A stretch of 64,000 nt of DNA, taken from the NCBI GenBank assembly GCA_030435675.1, contig CM059621.1, positions 6,014,001 through 6,078,000 of the forward strand, in the 5' to 3' direction. Source of the stretch: Steinernema hermaphroditum (taxonomy: Eukaryota > Nematoda > Chromadorea > Rhabditida > Steinernematidae). The translations under genes and the position numbers were made by a program. The stretch's first letter is position 1. Each line of letters starts with the position of its first letter. Shown here one piece after another: positions 34,657 to 45,632 of this stretch. Under the pieces are notes generated by a model. It was given only the letters and a program-made list of their open reading frames with translations. It was not told the DNA's origin and searched no databases.

Positions 34657-36044
34657 ATGGCAAAGAAGACTAACAACAAGAAGGCGAAGAAACTCGGACT
34701 GCAGGAAGCCAGTGACGCGGACGCCAAGAAGGTGGACGTTGCTGAGTTGGCTTCCGGCGATGACAAGAAAGAAGCCACGGAAGAAACTCCGGCTAGCGAC
34801 AACAAGGAAAGCGACCCGCCTCAGAACGCCGTTTCGTTCGGTCCGTTTTATTTCTGGTGTGCGGAAATGAGACATATGTTTAGATCTTCCGAGCGACGTT
34901 GTCAAGAAGGAGGAGCTGGATGGTGCCAAGAAGCCCAAGGGTTCCAACAAGAAGGCCAAGAAACGCGTACTGCAGGAAGCTAGTGCAGCGGAGGCCAATA
35001 AGGTCGACGATGCTGAGTTACCTTCCGGTGATGACAAGAAAGAAGCCACGGAGGAGACTCCGGCTAACGACAAGAATGAGGCCGTTTCCGTTGGTACGTT
35101 TAATTCCCAACGCAAATGACACATAAGTTCAGATCTTCCGAGAGCCGTCGTCAAGAAGGAGGAGCAGAACGGTGCAAAGAAGTCCAAGACTATCAACAAA
35201 AAGGCGAAGAAACTCGGAGTACAGGAAGCCAGTGACGCGGACGTCAAGAAGGTGGACGTTGCTGAGTTGGTTTCTAGCGATGACAAGAAAGAAGCCACGG
35301 AGGAGACTCCGGCTGACGACAAGAACGAGGCCGTTTCCTTTGGTACGTTTAATTCCTAACGCAAATGACACGTAAGTTCAGATCTTCCGAGAGCCGTCGT
35401 CAAGAAGGAGGAGCAGAACGGTGCAAAGAAGTCCAAGACTATGAACAAAAAGGCGAAGAAACTCGGAGTTCAGGAAGCCAGTGACGCGGACGTCAAGAAG
35501 GTGGACGTTGCTGAGTTGGTTGCTAGCGATGACAAGAAGGAAGCCACTGAAGACGAGAAAGCCGTTTCGTTCGGTCCGTTTTATTGCTAATGCACGGAAA
35601 TGACACACATGTTTAGATCTTCCGAGCGCCGTCGTCAAGAAGGAGGAGATGAACGGTGCTAAAAAGCCCAAGGCTTCCAACAAGAAAGCGAAGAAGCGTG
35701 GAGACGCTGGAACCAGTGCATCGCAGGTGAACAACATCGACGCCATCGGAGAGGCTGCAGCTGACGGCAAGAAGGAAGCCGACGAGCCTCAGAATGCTGG
35801 TTCTTTCGGTGCGTCTCTCAATACATTCCTGGATGCACATAACACGGATTTAGGTCTTCCAACTGATGCCGTGAAGAAAGACAACAACCAAGAAGCGTCG
35901 AGTAGTCGAAAGAAGAAGTCACCCGTGGCTGAGGAAGAAGCTCCGAAGAAGAAGGTCGCGAAGAAGCAAGTCGACGTCCCCATGCGCATCACCCGTTCGC
36001 AGACGGCGGCAATGAGGGCGAACGAGAAGGCACAGAAGAACTGA
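34657..36044 (+). CDS. Lysine-rich protein built of tandemly duplicated exons
   Basis: Six exons: 34657-34840, 34884-35093 (210 nt), 35133-35342 (210), 35382-35573 (192), 35617-35808 (192), 35854-36044; 392 residues, all introns phase 1. Introns are 43, 39, 39, 43 and 45 nt and nearly identical to each other (GTACGTTTAATTCC or GTCCGTTTTATT at the 5' side). Each middle exon encodes one repeat: DLP-x-x-VVKKEE, NGAKK, NKKAKK, QEASDAD, KKVDVAEL, DDKKEATEE, AVSFG. The last exon is Lys-rich (RKKKSP, PKKKVAKKQVD) and ends MRITRSQTAAMRANEKAQKN. Alternating basic and acidic runs and many NLS-like clusters suggest a disordered nuclear or chromatin-associated protein; this is inference and no family was recognised. 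A TTTTCAG acceptor 6 nt before the ATG suggests trans-splicing. ATTAAA at 36173 may be the 3' signal. Confidence 0.85.
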
Positions 36045-36172
36045 CTTTTTCTGTTTATTACTCAGTACTTGTATAAATCTGTTATTCTCAGTCAGGTTCT
36101 TGTCGTGTCGTGAATTCGTTGAATATCTTCTCTTCTGCTGTGGCGGGTTACTCGACGGAGTCAATTGAATGT

Positions 36173-36178
36173 ATTAAA
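36173..36178 (+). terminator. Likely polyadenylation signal (ATTAAA) of the lysine-rich gene
   Basis: Variant signal 129 nt after the stop; no perfect AATAAA is closer. Confidence 0.4.
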
Positions 36179-36382
36179 GTCCCCGGTGGAGCGTTTGAAA
36201 CCGGTTACAACATACAAAGCGAAGCAGGCATATATATGATCACACTGAAAGCGAGCCACACTGCCGACAGAAAAATTTAAACAAAAATACAGGTGATATT
36301 AACGGACGGCGCAGCTGTGAAGTCTACCCACAAACGTTCCACTTTTGTTTTAACTATATCAATCCAGAAAAACTCACCACAC

Positions 36383-37267
36383 ATGCTAGGCTTCTTGTCT
36401 ATTCCGCTTACCTTCATCACTGTTCCCTACATCTACATCTTGTTAACGAAATCTCCTCCATCAATTCGACTTTACCGTAATACTTTGCTGAATTACACAG
36501 TGTGGTTTTTCGGCTTGCTTGTATGGCTTGGCTCAGTCGGGCGACCCGTGTATGAAATTGTGCATGGAAGAGCGTGCCAGGGTGGCCGCGGACTTCTGTC
36601 CCTCATGTTTTCGGACAGCGAAACGTTCAGTCACACTATATTTATGGTCTTTTGCGGCAATGTTGAACTCTCAATTGTCATATGCTTCGCCTTCCGTTAT
36701 TGTCAACTGGAGCACCCAAGCATTACGAAACGAATGGACTCCCTGGCTGGATTCTCATTATGTGCTTCGGCTCATGTCTTTACAACTTTCGTGAGTGGAT
36801 ATGTAGGTTATAAGCTACTAAACGAAGCTGTGCATGTGTACGTCGATGGCAAACATTACGTGTGCCTACAGGTGCATAGTAGCTATTCATTTTCCATAGC
36901 GTTCGCATTAACTCTCGGTGCTCTGGGACTCACCAGTCTTGTGCTATGTACTCTGGTCACTTTAACTGTCGTATCTTTGCGAAAACAGGGAACATTTATG
37001 ACTGCGAAGACATACCGGCTTCAGAAGATCTTGACTCTGAACCTGATTGTTCTGGCCATCCTTCCTGTCCTCTTTGATGTGCTTCCTATAACAGTCATTA
37101 GTATACTGGTGTATCTCAAACATCCATCGCTTGATGCCATTTTCGAGATTTGCATTTACCTTCCATTTGTCGATGGATTCATGAGTTGCGTTGTCACAAG
37201 TTTCTTTATCACTCCGTATAGGAATTGGCTGATAAGTGTGCTTAGCAAAGTGTGCTGTTGTAAATAA
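36383..37267 (+). CDS. Str-superfamily chemoreceptor C (intronless)
   Basis: 294 residues from the first in-frame ATG (MLGFLSIPLTF). Compared with paralogue B at 28711 it lacks about a dozen N-terminal residues; the frame is open upstream without an ATG, so a short first exon ending before 36383 is possible. Shared marks: KSPPSIRLYRNTLLNYTVWF, VICFAFRYCQLEH at the end of TM3, FMTAKTYRLQKILTLNLIVL, LPVLFDVLPITV and ITPYRNWLISVL. Seven hydrophobic segments are complete. Likely a chemosensory receptor; ligand unknown. Confidence 0.85.
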   Translation: MLGFLSIPLTFITVPYIYILLTKSPPSIRLYRNTLLNYTVWFFGLLVWLGSVGRPVYEIVHGRACQGGRGLLSLMFSDSETFSHTIFMVFCGNVELSIVICFAFRYCQLEHPSITKRMDSLAGFSLCASAHVFTTFVSGYVGYKLLNEAVHVYVDGKHYVCLQVHSSYSFSIAFALTLGALGLTSLVLCTLVTLTVVSLRKQGTFMTAKTYRLQKILTLNLIVLAILPVLFDVLPITVISILVYLKHPSLDAIFEICIYLPFVDGFMSCVVTSFFITPYRNWLISVLSKVCCCK

Positions 37268-38424
37268 ACCAATGTGGCAGTTGTCTATGATAAATATAAA
37301 AAATAGTAAATCAGTGACACTATTGGATTTCCTTTGAAATGGTCACAGTTGGGTCTGCAAGGGGAAGGCTACTGATTGATGGTTATCTAAAGATATGCCG
37401 TGAAAATCTTTAGATGCAGTGTGTGGGATTAAAACTTTCGGTTATTACGATATTTTATGGAGAAACGATGCAGGGTGTCTCAAGAAGGATACTTCAGCCA
37501 ACAGATAAGGAAGTCATTTACGAGAGCATCGAAACCGGTTGGAAAATTAAAAAGCGAAAAGCGGCAGAAACCATCCACTTTAGAAAGCGTCAAGTCTAGA
37601 AAGTCTCTGTTTGGAAAGCGATTCAGAAATGAACCCGGTCGGTTTTTTTTCTTTTTTTTCCGACAGGTCTCTCCTTTCGACGCTTTCGAAAATGATTTCC
37701 CAGACTTCTGTCTACGATGCTCTTTTTTGGAAGGTCCGAATCACTTGTCTACCAGATAAGCGTATCTAGAAAAGACAGAAGTCTAGATGAGACACATTCA
37801 AAGTCACCTTCTTAGAATTTCTGAGTTCATCACCATTGCTGGCTGACATGCTTGCGTTTTTTTAAAAGTTTTCAAAGACAATCACTTAAAATCAGTGAAT
37901 AGACGAAAGGGAACAATGGGAAAACGACCGATTTAGTTCAGGCTAGCTTCATGGAATGATTGCAGATCTTGTCTACCAGACATGAGTCGATAAGAGACCC
38001 TTTTACCCATACGTAGGCCCTCGTTTCATTTTTGGGAGGAGATGAAAACGACTTTCTGGAGTTTTGTCTTGTACATGCTGTTCTCTGTCCATCATCTATC
38101 GTAGCAGTGCTAAGGACAAATTAGATTCATACTATGCCTACTTGTTGGACTTCCAATACTGCTTTGACGTAAGCAGTCGTATTTAACGCATACCAGCAAC
38201 ACTTCTTCCCATAGCGTGAATTCCAAACGCCGAAATCTATCTTTATGTGTCTTTCGTCACGAAATCATGTAAATTGCGCATATCAATTGTGCCGACGGAG
38301 TCGCATCCCCCCAATTTAAAAATTCTTGCATTTCCAGACGCTCTCGGAAACATCCCATGCCACATTTACATACGTCAGTAGCTCTCAATTCCAGCCGTTT
38401 TGCGTCTTTTGAGGTCCACCAACT
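37268..38424. other. Intergenic, nothing recognised
   Basis: Two short related stretches around TCTTGTCTACCAGA (about 37744 and 37970) are the only repeats noted. Open frames at 37414-37759 have no support. The right end should contain the promoter of srt gene 3. Confidence 0.4.
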
Positions 38425-39864
38425 ATGGAGACACTCTTATTCGACCGTAACAGGTACCGTAGCCTATACGGGTGCGATCAGTTGACCCCTGAAGAGTGGA
38501 GCAAACAGGGCGAGGCTCATTTGGTGCTCGGAATGTTTAGCCTGATGAGTGGAATCATCTTCACAGTAAGCCTTTCAGAATCTCTTCATATTTTAGTTCC
38601 GTTTATTTAGGGTTTGTACACACCGGTCCTCATTGTCCTCAAGACAAAGCTATTCTGGAAGAACTCCTGCTACAAGATTCTCTTCTTCTATGGGCTGATG
38701 GACCAAGTGGGGATCTTGCTCAACTGCTGGGTGGGAGGAATCATGGCTATCGGCGGATACGTCTTCTGCAGGATGCCCACACTTGTTTACGTGTGTGGAT
38801 GCTGCGGAACGTGTGAGTTGTTTTTCCTTTGTCTTTGCACTGAAAACTGCTATTATTTGATGTTTATGTTGTGTCGAAAAGTGGCTCAAACTCAGTTTAA
38901 ATGTGCTTATCAGTTACACTCAAAACGCCTTAAGATTGACGTCTCTTTAAGTCGCATTTCCTCTATCGTCAATACTTCAGTCTGTCCCTCATACCCACGC
39001 TTGCCTGTTTAGTTGCTTGGGGATCACAACTTGTCGCCAGCATCCTTCTCGCCGTCAACCGATGCATCGACCTCTGGAAACACGACCTAACGCTGTCTCT
39101 TTTCGACTCATTCCGTACCTACGTTTGGCTTCTCGTCCCCATTGGATACGGCTTCTACTGCATGTTCCGTTTTCCTCCGCTCGTCTTCACATCGCTCGGA
39201 CCTGCTTGGATGGCCAATCCATATCATGGACTCAATTTCACGCAGAACGAAACGGCTTACAAAACCTTCTACGACGCTTCCATTAACCTGTCTTTGTTGG
39301 CACTATTGGTTGTTATGGTTGTCATCCTTGTGGTTCTCCTCATCTGCAAGGCTTATCTCGACACCGACGAACACGAATCTGCCTACAATTTCCACAAAAT
39401 GGTTTGGTCCTTCTTCGGATCTCATCATAGAGTGAGCTTTAGGTAACCCTTATCTCAATCTGCTTCTGTGGACTTCTCACTGTCCCCGTTCTCGGAGCAT
39501 ACATTATGGACCACTGCTACTCATCCTTCCTTTCCAACAGTGTCATTCTCGTCGTATGTCAACTAAACAACGGTATAAGCAGCTTTCTGTCTCTAAAATA
39601 AGTTTTCTTCTTCTAGGAATCCCTTGCCTGGTATTTATGTTCGTAAACGACAGAATCCGCGATAATGTGCTTAACCTCATTCCACATGAGTGGTACGCGG
39701 ACCCCCAGTCCGCACGCGTCGTTTACGTACAAAGCCGTTTGTATCATGGGTCACCAACTGAAATGCAAAACCCTCGCCACAGTACACTTGGACAGCACGC
39801 CGAGATGGCCCGTCAGAGCAACCCACAGCCAGCGGTTCGCATCATTTATCCATCAGTGCGATAG
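38425..39864 (+). CDS. srt-family chemoreceptor 3 (7TM GPCR)
   Basis: Five exons: 38425-38565 (141 nt), 38611-38812 (202), 39013-39401 (389), 39443-39572 (130), 39617-39864 (248); 369 residues, every junction in frame. Marks: METLLFDRNRYRSLYGCD, KNSCYKILFFYGLMD, FCRMPTLVYVCG, LLAVNRCIDLW at the end of TM3, NGIPCLVFMFVNDRIRDNV around TM7, and a longer cytoplasmic tail than its paralogues (about 45 residues, Gln/Pro-rich). It shares introns 1, 2, 4 and the last one with srt gene 2 but has lost the intron between the third and fourth segments. Seven-transmembrane chemosensory receptor by family; ligand unknown. Confidence 0.92.
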
Positions 39865-40926
39865 GTACTGTAACAATCTATTGATGCTTTAAGTTCTTAT
39901 TGTCCTTATTTATACCGTACATCCGCTCTATCCTATGCTGTGAAGACTAACGGCACGTCTAACTGAGCTCTGTCTTCTGCTCCACATTTTTTAAGAATTT
40001 TAATACGACATTTCTGAAGTAGAAAGCTCAAAGCAAGAAAAAGAAGACTCAGATGCAAAAAACAGAAACATATGGCTGAATATGGTAGGCTACGTTTTAT
40101 GTGTCAGGGGCATGGAGCGGGGACGGCACGGGATGGGGCATAAACCGGGGAAGAGGTAAGACTTCGATAGATCATACTCATGGATAGGGCATGGAATTAC
40201 GAATACACCGGGAACAGATATGGGGTATTAACGTGACACAGGGTAAGGGATGGTTCGGGGAAGAAATAGGCCAGAGAAAGCATCGACCTGGCAGAGCAGT
40301 GTGGAAAGTGCTGAAAGTGAATAGTAGATGATGGGTGGAAAGGATTGGTGGAATGTAAACGTAGACATGAGTTTCAAACATCATGGTTAGATCAGACACG
40401 AGGCTGTCTAGCACAAAGCATGAAAGCATTGAGCATGGTGAAGAAGCAATGGCATGAAGCAGCCTAGACTTGGAAGCCGTAGGCAGCCTGAGTGGCTATA
40501 AAAACATTAAAACACAGCCCGCTTGTCCAGCAAAGCCCTTGATTACGTTCGTAAAAACGGAAATCTGAAAATCAAGTTTTATCTGTTTTGAGTTTTGACT
40601 GATCGAATTCAATTGAAAAGCCAATTTTGACGCACCCGTCACTTTATCATGAAAGAAGAATCAATAAAGGTAATTTCTTAACCTTGAACCAACGCGCTAC
40701 AGACAAGGGACTTATGACGCCTAATCAAGTGACAAAGTACCCACGTACCCACTAGACGGTCTACCCACTCTATTCGAAATAGAAAGAAGATTTAGCACCA
40801 ATTATCTCTCTGGAATGGGAATCGACTTATATCAACTTCATGTGTCCACAACTCAAAATAAGCATTGTTTATACACATAAATATATACATCGCCCATTGC
40901 ACAAATACACAAAAGTTCGATAAGTT
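39865..40926. other. Intergenic with low-complexity G-rich stretch
   Basis: From 40100 to 40450 the plus strand is purine-rich with repeated GGGG(C/A)ATGG-like words. No gene is supported. Confidence 0.4.
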
Positions 40927-41172
40927 TTATGGCTGCACAATGTCGACACCTTGCCCGCGTCCATAAATTATCTTCACGCGATAGCGATCCATGTGTCGAC
41001 GGCGCAAGTAGAACAAGTAAACCATGTAGAACACCTTGAAAACGTGATGTACTTGTGTCCATAAGCACTTCACTGTACTTACCATTAATGCGAACGTCAG
41101 AATAAGCAAGGATAACTCGAGAGCAAACTCCCTAAACGAAGGAGCCATTCTGACGACGTTCTTGTCAGCCAT
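40927..41172 (-). CDS. Small two-exon single-pass membrane protein 1
   Basis: Exon 1, 41172-41083 (MADKNVVRMAPSFREFALEL then a hydrophobic run to LTFALM); a 48-nt GTAAGT...TTTCAAG intron, phase 0; exon 2, 41034-40927 (VFYMVYLFYLRRRHMDRYRV ... GVDIVQP). 65 residues. The intron falls inside the single membrane segment, which is followed by a basic RRRHMDRYR stop-transfer stretch. The neighbour at 41285-41560 has the same design with an exon 2 of exactly the same length, so both come from one duplication. The two lie head to tail 112 nt apart, a spacing seen in nematode operons, but no trans-splice acceptor is obvious before this ATG. Function and family unknown. Confidence 0.6.
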   Translation of the reverse strand: MADKNVVRMAPSFREFALELSLLILTFALMVSTVKCLWTQVHHVFKVFYMVYLFYLRRRHMDRYRVKIIYGRGQGVDIVQP

Positions 41173-41284
41173 TTGAAAAAGAAAGGGTCGCGAGATCGTA
41201 AGGGATAATCAAGAAGATTGGAAGGCGGAACGGGGGGCAATTAGCAAATTGAACGATCCCATGAGGGTATTATAAGAGACGCCT

Positions 41285-41560
41285 TTACACAAACGTCACT
41301 TCACAGGATTTGTCGTTGTAGTGTATGTCGCAACTTTTCTTGTCCTTCGCTTGTTGAAACATCAGAAACATTATATAGCAAAGATACAAGACCTAAACTG
41401 TAATTAGATAAGTGGCTGATTTGACGCATACCCCAATGGATAAAGCTAATGCAATCAGGAAGAACTCGGCATAAATGGCGTTGTCTTTCGCTACCGGCTG
41501 CTGTACAACTTCGTTGCCAACACAGTTTTTGGGACAATAAGGTAGAAGAAGCAGGCCCAT
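41285..41560 (-). CDS. Small two-exon single-pass membrane protein 2
   Basis: Exon 1, 41560-41432 (MGLLLLPYCPKNCVGNEVVQ ... AEFFLIALALSIG); a 39-nt GTATGC...TTTAG intron in phase 0; exon 2, 41392-41285 (VLYLCYIMFLMFQQAKDKKS ... CEVTFV). 78 residues. The intron splits the membrane segment at the same point as in the gene at 40927, and exon 2 again encodes 35 residues plus stop. An acceptor TTTTCTAG sits 2 nt before the ATG, pointing to trans-splicing and fixing the start. The extracytoplasmic or luminal side carries two Cys (PYCPKNC). No known family was recognised. Confidence 0.6.
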
Positions 41561-42130
41561 GTCTAGAAAAGAGCAATTAGTCCGTGCGCTGCGAAGGCAA
41601 AGCAGGGCATGTGGCACGAAAGTCAATAACACTAATTAGTGCAAATCTGGATTCGCGAGATTGTACCGGCCTAGGGCGCTGTTTATTACATAAGTAGTGG
41701 ATATTGGATGACATCAAGCCACAGGGAAGGACTACTATTTGGTAAGTACTTGACATCGAGAAGAAATTCACTAGTACCCTGGCGGGAAACTTCGTCCTTG
41801 TGGACGCAAGAAACGCAGACAGACACGTGTGAATAAATCACACCTTAGAGTTTCGCCTTTTTGGTGCAAGTTCACTGACAATTTAGTGCCAGCTATTCAG
41901 TCCTTTTTCCATCGAAGACTTAGGACTGACTGATGAGGTGGGTGTTATCCTGCTATCTCTAACTATCCATTTGAGCGAAGGAAATATGATCTTCCCTGAC
42001 ATACACAACAGAAACACATAGCAGAAGCATTATTCGTACTTAGAGAAGATAGAGCATCGGTGCATAAGTACAGAAAGTATCTGGGTAATAAGAAATATAC
42101 GATAAAGAAATCTGGATTGGAAAGTTAGCA

Positions 42131-42292
42131 TCAATGTATACTTCTGATGATGACCATTGTACCCAGAAAGCCACATCCTATAAAACTGATAGGAGATGAA
42201 AATAAAGAGACCAATGTACATATCACAACCGTGACATAAATTCGGTGGCCGAACTCATGTCGACCGTCAATTGGTCTATCAAAAGGATCCAT
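42131..42292 (-). CDS. Possible third small membrane protein, structure unclear
   Basis: ATG at 42292 opens MDPFDRPIDGRHEFGHRIYV, then a hydrophobic run to IIRSIH and TGA (53 residues, unspliced). Splicing out GTCACG...TATCAG instead would join HRIY to FYRMWLSGYNGHHQKY in another frame. It sits upstream of, and on the same strand as, the two small membrane genes, but which reading is right cannot be decided. Confidence 0.25.
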   Translation of the reverse strand: MDPFDRPIDGRHEFGHRIYVTVVICTLVSLFSSPISFIGCGFLGTMVIIRSIH

Positions 42293-42299
42293 TTTGTTT

Positions 42300-43611
42300 A
42301 CTGATGACAGGCGCTATAAAAACAATTAGAGCGAAGACACTGATGCTCTATCGGTAAACAGCGCTATTAGACGTGGATCGACTGAACGCGTTCGAAAGGC
42401 AGCACCCAAAAACACTTCCAGGAAACTGACAGAAGTGCACTTGTTGCTAATGAAATAATTTTGTATATCTAAGCTTCGGTTTCGATAGGTATAGTTTTCG
42501 CAAACCCGTCAAAGACCGTGACATCTATTCGTAAGAATGTATGCGAAGGTGTATAGAAGCCATTTGAACTTTGGGTCCGATCTCGTTTCTATACGTCACA
42601 ACTTACGTTTGTTGCACTACGACGCACGTAATCACGTTTCTAACACACAATATGATAATGGTGTCGTCAGTGGGGAGATGATCTTTTTTTTGAATCGATG
42701 ACCGCTTCCTTTGAGATTTTTGAATAAACCAATATGAACAATAGTATGTCCTCGTGTGCGGCTTTTTGCGAGTTGGAGAGTGCTCACTGCTCTCGTTTGG
42801 CTTCCAGCCATTTCTTCCCACTTTTCTTTGTCTTCCTTAACGAAAGAAAACAACAAAAATTTTCCACAAATACCCGGTGAGCTTTACAACTTACCTCTAC
42901 TCACTTAGACTTTTAAGAGTGTTCACGAGATAAGGTGTGCCCACCAGCAGATATTTTGGTTTTTGGCGGCAACACTCATTAATCTATACTAGGCAAGTTT
43001 CACTTCGAACACTTCGAAAGGTACTTCGGAAAGGTTTCAGTCACTAAACACTTTCTACAATAATATGTTTTTCGCTACGCTTTTTCGTGGTGGCAAGACC
43101 ACGATAAGGCAAATTTCAAAACAATTTACACATAGAATTCAAGACCAAGTGGTCACAAAATGGGCCAATATATCTTCTTAATGCAAATCTCATATATTCT
43201 ACGAGCTGCGGAGTGCGCCCTTTCTCACGAAATTGCGCTCTAGTCGAACACATTAATGACAAATGCACCGAGGACAATAGTGAGGTTTTTGAAGTTAAAA
43301 AACTGTTTTTAAAAAGTTAATTTCCAACGGATTAGATGTGAGGATTACGAGGCAAAAATAAGTACTTGAAGTTCACATAGTCGTCAAGGATCTATGGACA
43401 AGTCTAATCCAAAACAGTATAATAGAATCACTGGAAGACTATGTAAAAAATAATTAAATATAACGTATGCAACTTGTGCATAGTAATTGTGAAAGGACAA
43501 TGTAGATCAGCTTATATTTAAACAGCTTAGAACAAGAGTAATAATGTGTAGGGTTGCACTTACAATATAGAGTGTGGCATTCACCAAAAGCTGTGGAATA
43601 ACTGTACCTGA
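42300..43611. other. Intergenic, nothing recognised
   Basis: No persuasive coding frame or repeat. Confidence 0.4.
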
Positions 43612-43672
43612 ACGATGTCGACACCTTGCCCGTGTCTCTAGATAATCTTCACGCGATGACAATCCGACAGAT
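43612..43672 (-). pseudogene. Relic of the last exon of the small membrane protein
   Basis: The minus frame reads HRVKII, a TAG, then RHGQGVDIVQ, against RYRVKIIYGRGQGVDIVQP in the gene at 40927. The stop and loss of the upstream part show it is dead. 43673-44203 holds nothing else. Confidence 0.6.
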
Positions 43673-44212
43673 AAGAACTATGCGAGAAAATCGAAAGTTC
43701 ATCCAGGCTGAGAGTCTTTAGTAGACGGATTTTACGTGTTGTACCCTTATTTCGTATTTTGTATTTAGTGAGAAATAATAAACTTTTAGAGTTTAAACAG
43801 ACGGCCATGGTAATTACACAAGAGCAACAAGCTTAACAATCATTGTTTATGCACACAATTTACATAGTATATAAAAGAACTGTGTATTACCAATCTACAG
43901 CAGTTAACAAAAGGCGCAAAGTAATGTTTTTGTTTGAAATAAGTAAAACACGAGAAAAATGCGGGAGTTATTAGACGTTAATTTGTTGACACTTAGGCGC
44001 ATCAAGTAGAAACTAATGCGCGGAGTACTAAAGGATAAATGCAGTTGATTCACCGTAATTTTCATAATTATAACTCTGTTTAGAAACCAAACGGACCGCA
44101 GCTGTTGCGAAAACATTAAGTGCGTTGTATGGTGGTAGTTGTTGATAACCTAGGTAATAAGTTTACCAGACGCCAGTGTGAGAGAATGATGTGGCTACGA
44201 AGTCCAAGAAAG

Positions 44213-44571
44213 GGCTCCACGACAATTCCGTCCCGTTTTTTTTTCGCCCCGTTTTTTTTTCATGGGTCAGGGTGATCGCGGTGGGACCAATTCACCTCAA
44301 AGCCAAGCCGGCATGTTAGAAAAAGCGCAAAAATGAATACGGGGCTCGCTTCGCTCGCCCGCAACCTTAAATATCTAGGCACTGTCCTAAGCCGCAGCCT
44401 AAGTCAAGCCGGGGTTCGCCGAAGCCAGTGAGAATTTGTTTTAAGTTGTAGCAATTCCAACACATTTCCGACTTGGTGGCGAATGGGTCCCGCCGCGATC
44501 ACCAGGACTCAGTGAAAAACGGGGCGGAAAAGACGGATCGGAAAAAAACAGGGCGGAATTGTCGTGTCACG
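44213..44571. mobile_element. Mutator-like foldback element M1, 359 bp
   Basis: Left end GGCTCCACGACAATTCCG, right end (complement) CGTGACACGACAATTCCG. Identical 9-bp flanks CCAAGAAAG (44204-44212 and 44572-44580). Inside the ends lie C/T-rich arms with CCGCCCCG-type repeats, then an inner inverted pair (GATCGCGGTGGGACC / GGTCCCGCCGCGATC) and a core with GCCTAAG words. A 9-bp duplication and long repeat-built arms fit Mutator-like foldback elements. No transposase is encoded. Confidence 0.8.
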
Positions 44572-44819
44572 CCAAGAAAGGTGCTGTACCCTTTAAATTT
44601 CGCAATTTTTATTGCGCAACATAAGCTTCTCAGGCATCATAACTCAAACTGATGTTTCTCTGTTTTTTTTTAGATTAGTGTAGCGAAACACAGCCAACAG
44701 ATACATATTGGAACAATGAGTGGCTTGACAGCAGTAAACCAACACACGCATCGTTTCTGCTTTTATTTTCGAATATATAACCGCCGACGTAATTATGTGG
44801 TCCAAGCCTCCAACCACTC

Positions 44820-45003
44820 TGCTGATGTGCTCTACCATCTGCGCCTCCCCCGTATTCAACTCTTCGTTCCTTCGACGTCCACGCAAGCTGATGGAATCGA
44901 AAGCTTGTGCCACCGCCTTCAGATGAGAGGCAAAATGTGATAATGTGTTTCTCGCGTTTATGTGATGTCGGCTTGATGCCGTTGATTCGGAAAGATAAAT
45001 CTT
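44820..45003 (+). repeat. R1 repeat, 3' part
   Basis: Aligns with 50220-50410 of the full-length copy (ACTCTTCG...GACGTCCACGCAA, then GATGCCGTTGATTCGGAAAG and AGATAAA). Confidence 0.55.
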
Positions 45004-45255
45004 GTTCACATCCTCTAATTATATGGTTTAGTAAAAATGCGATTGCAAAGAGGCAGATGGGTTTAATTATTGTTTGTTTGTTAGCTTGCCAGTTGAGAGA
45101 CGGAATCGAGGATGAGGGTATACGACACCATGGAAAAATGGAAGAATGCCATGGTACGGTTTTTTGATCGTCCAACTCCTCATTGACCAGAAAGACGGAC
45201 GACCACAAACTTATAGTCAAACTGGTCCACTCGCATACTCTTCTCCTGTCATGAA

Positions 45256-45632
45256 AATAAATGCGGCTGCGTGCGAATTCGCGCCCTCCAGGTACTAAAA
45301 GCCAAGTAGCCCTGCGGGCAGCAAGATTGGCGCTTATGTAAATGGCTGAAGTTGGCCAAAAAAATGTACAGTTTCAGGAAACTCAAACCCACAACTCTTC
45401 TAGTTACAAAATAGGCAAAAAATCACTCAAAATCTGCAAAAAACTCAAAGCCTAGCATCGCCAGCGACATAGTGGAAGTACAGCGCTTACATCTCAACTG
45501 TGTGGCTCATTGCGAACGTTCTCCGTTTGCAAGCGCGCGGTGTCGAGTTCGGTTCCCTTCGGGGTCCTTGGGTGTTTGTGTTGGTGTTTTCCTCGTGCGC
45601 ACGTGCGTAAAAACACACACTGTTCGGATGAA
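45256..45632 (+). repeat. Dispersed repeat R3 with tRNA-like (Pol III) boxes, copy 1
   Basis: Homologous over its whole length to the inverted copy at 58325-58957. Near the 3' side, TGGCTCATTGCG (45503-45514) resembles a tRNA A-box/D-arm and AGTTCGGTTCC (45546-45556) a B-box/T-loop, about 40 nt apart, followed by CCTTCGGGG. The pattern suggests a tRNA-derived SINE. The upstream part contains one copy of a GCCCTGCGGGC(A/G)GCAAG module. Confidence 0.6.

Noticed and set aside
34636..35770. Long minus-strand frames rich in Ser/Leu/Phe
   Set aside because: They are the antisense of the duplicated lysine-rich exons and are repeated with them.
45501..45560. A functional tRNA gene
   Set aside because: The boxes are tRNA-like, but acceptor and anticodon stems do not form and the sequence is part of a repeat.
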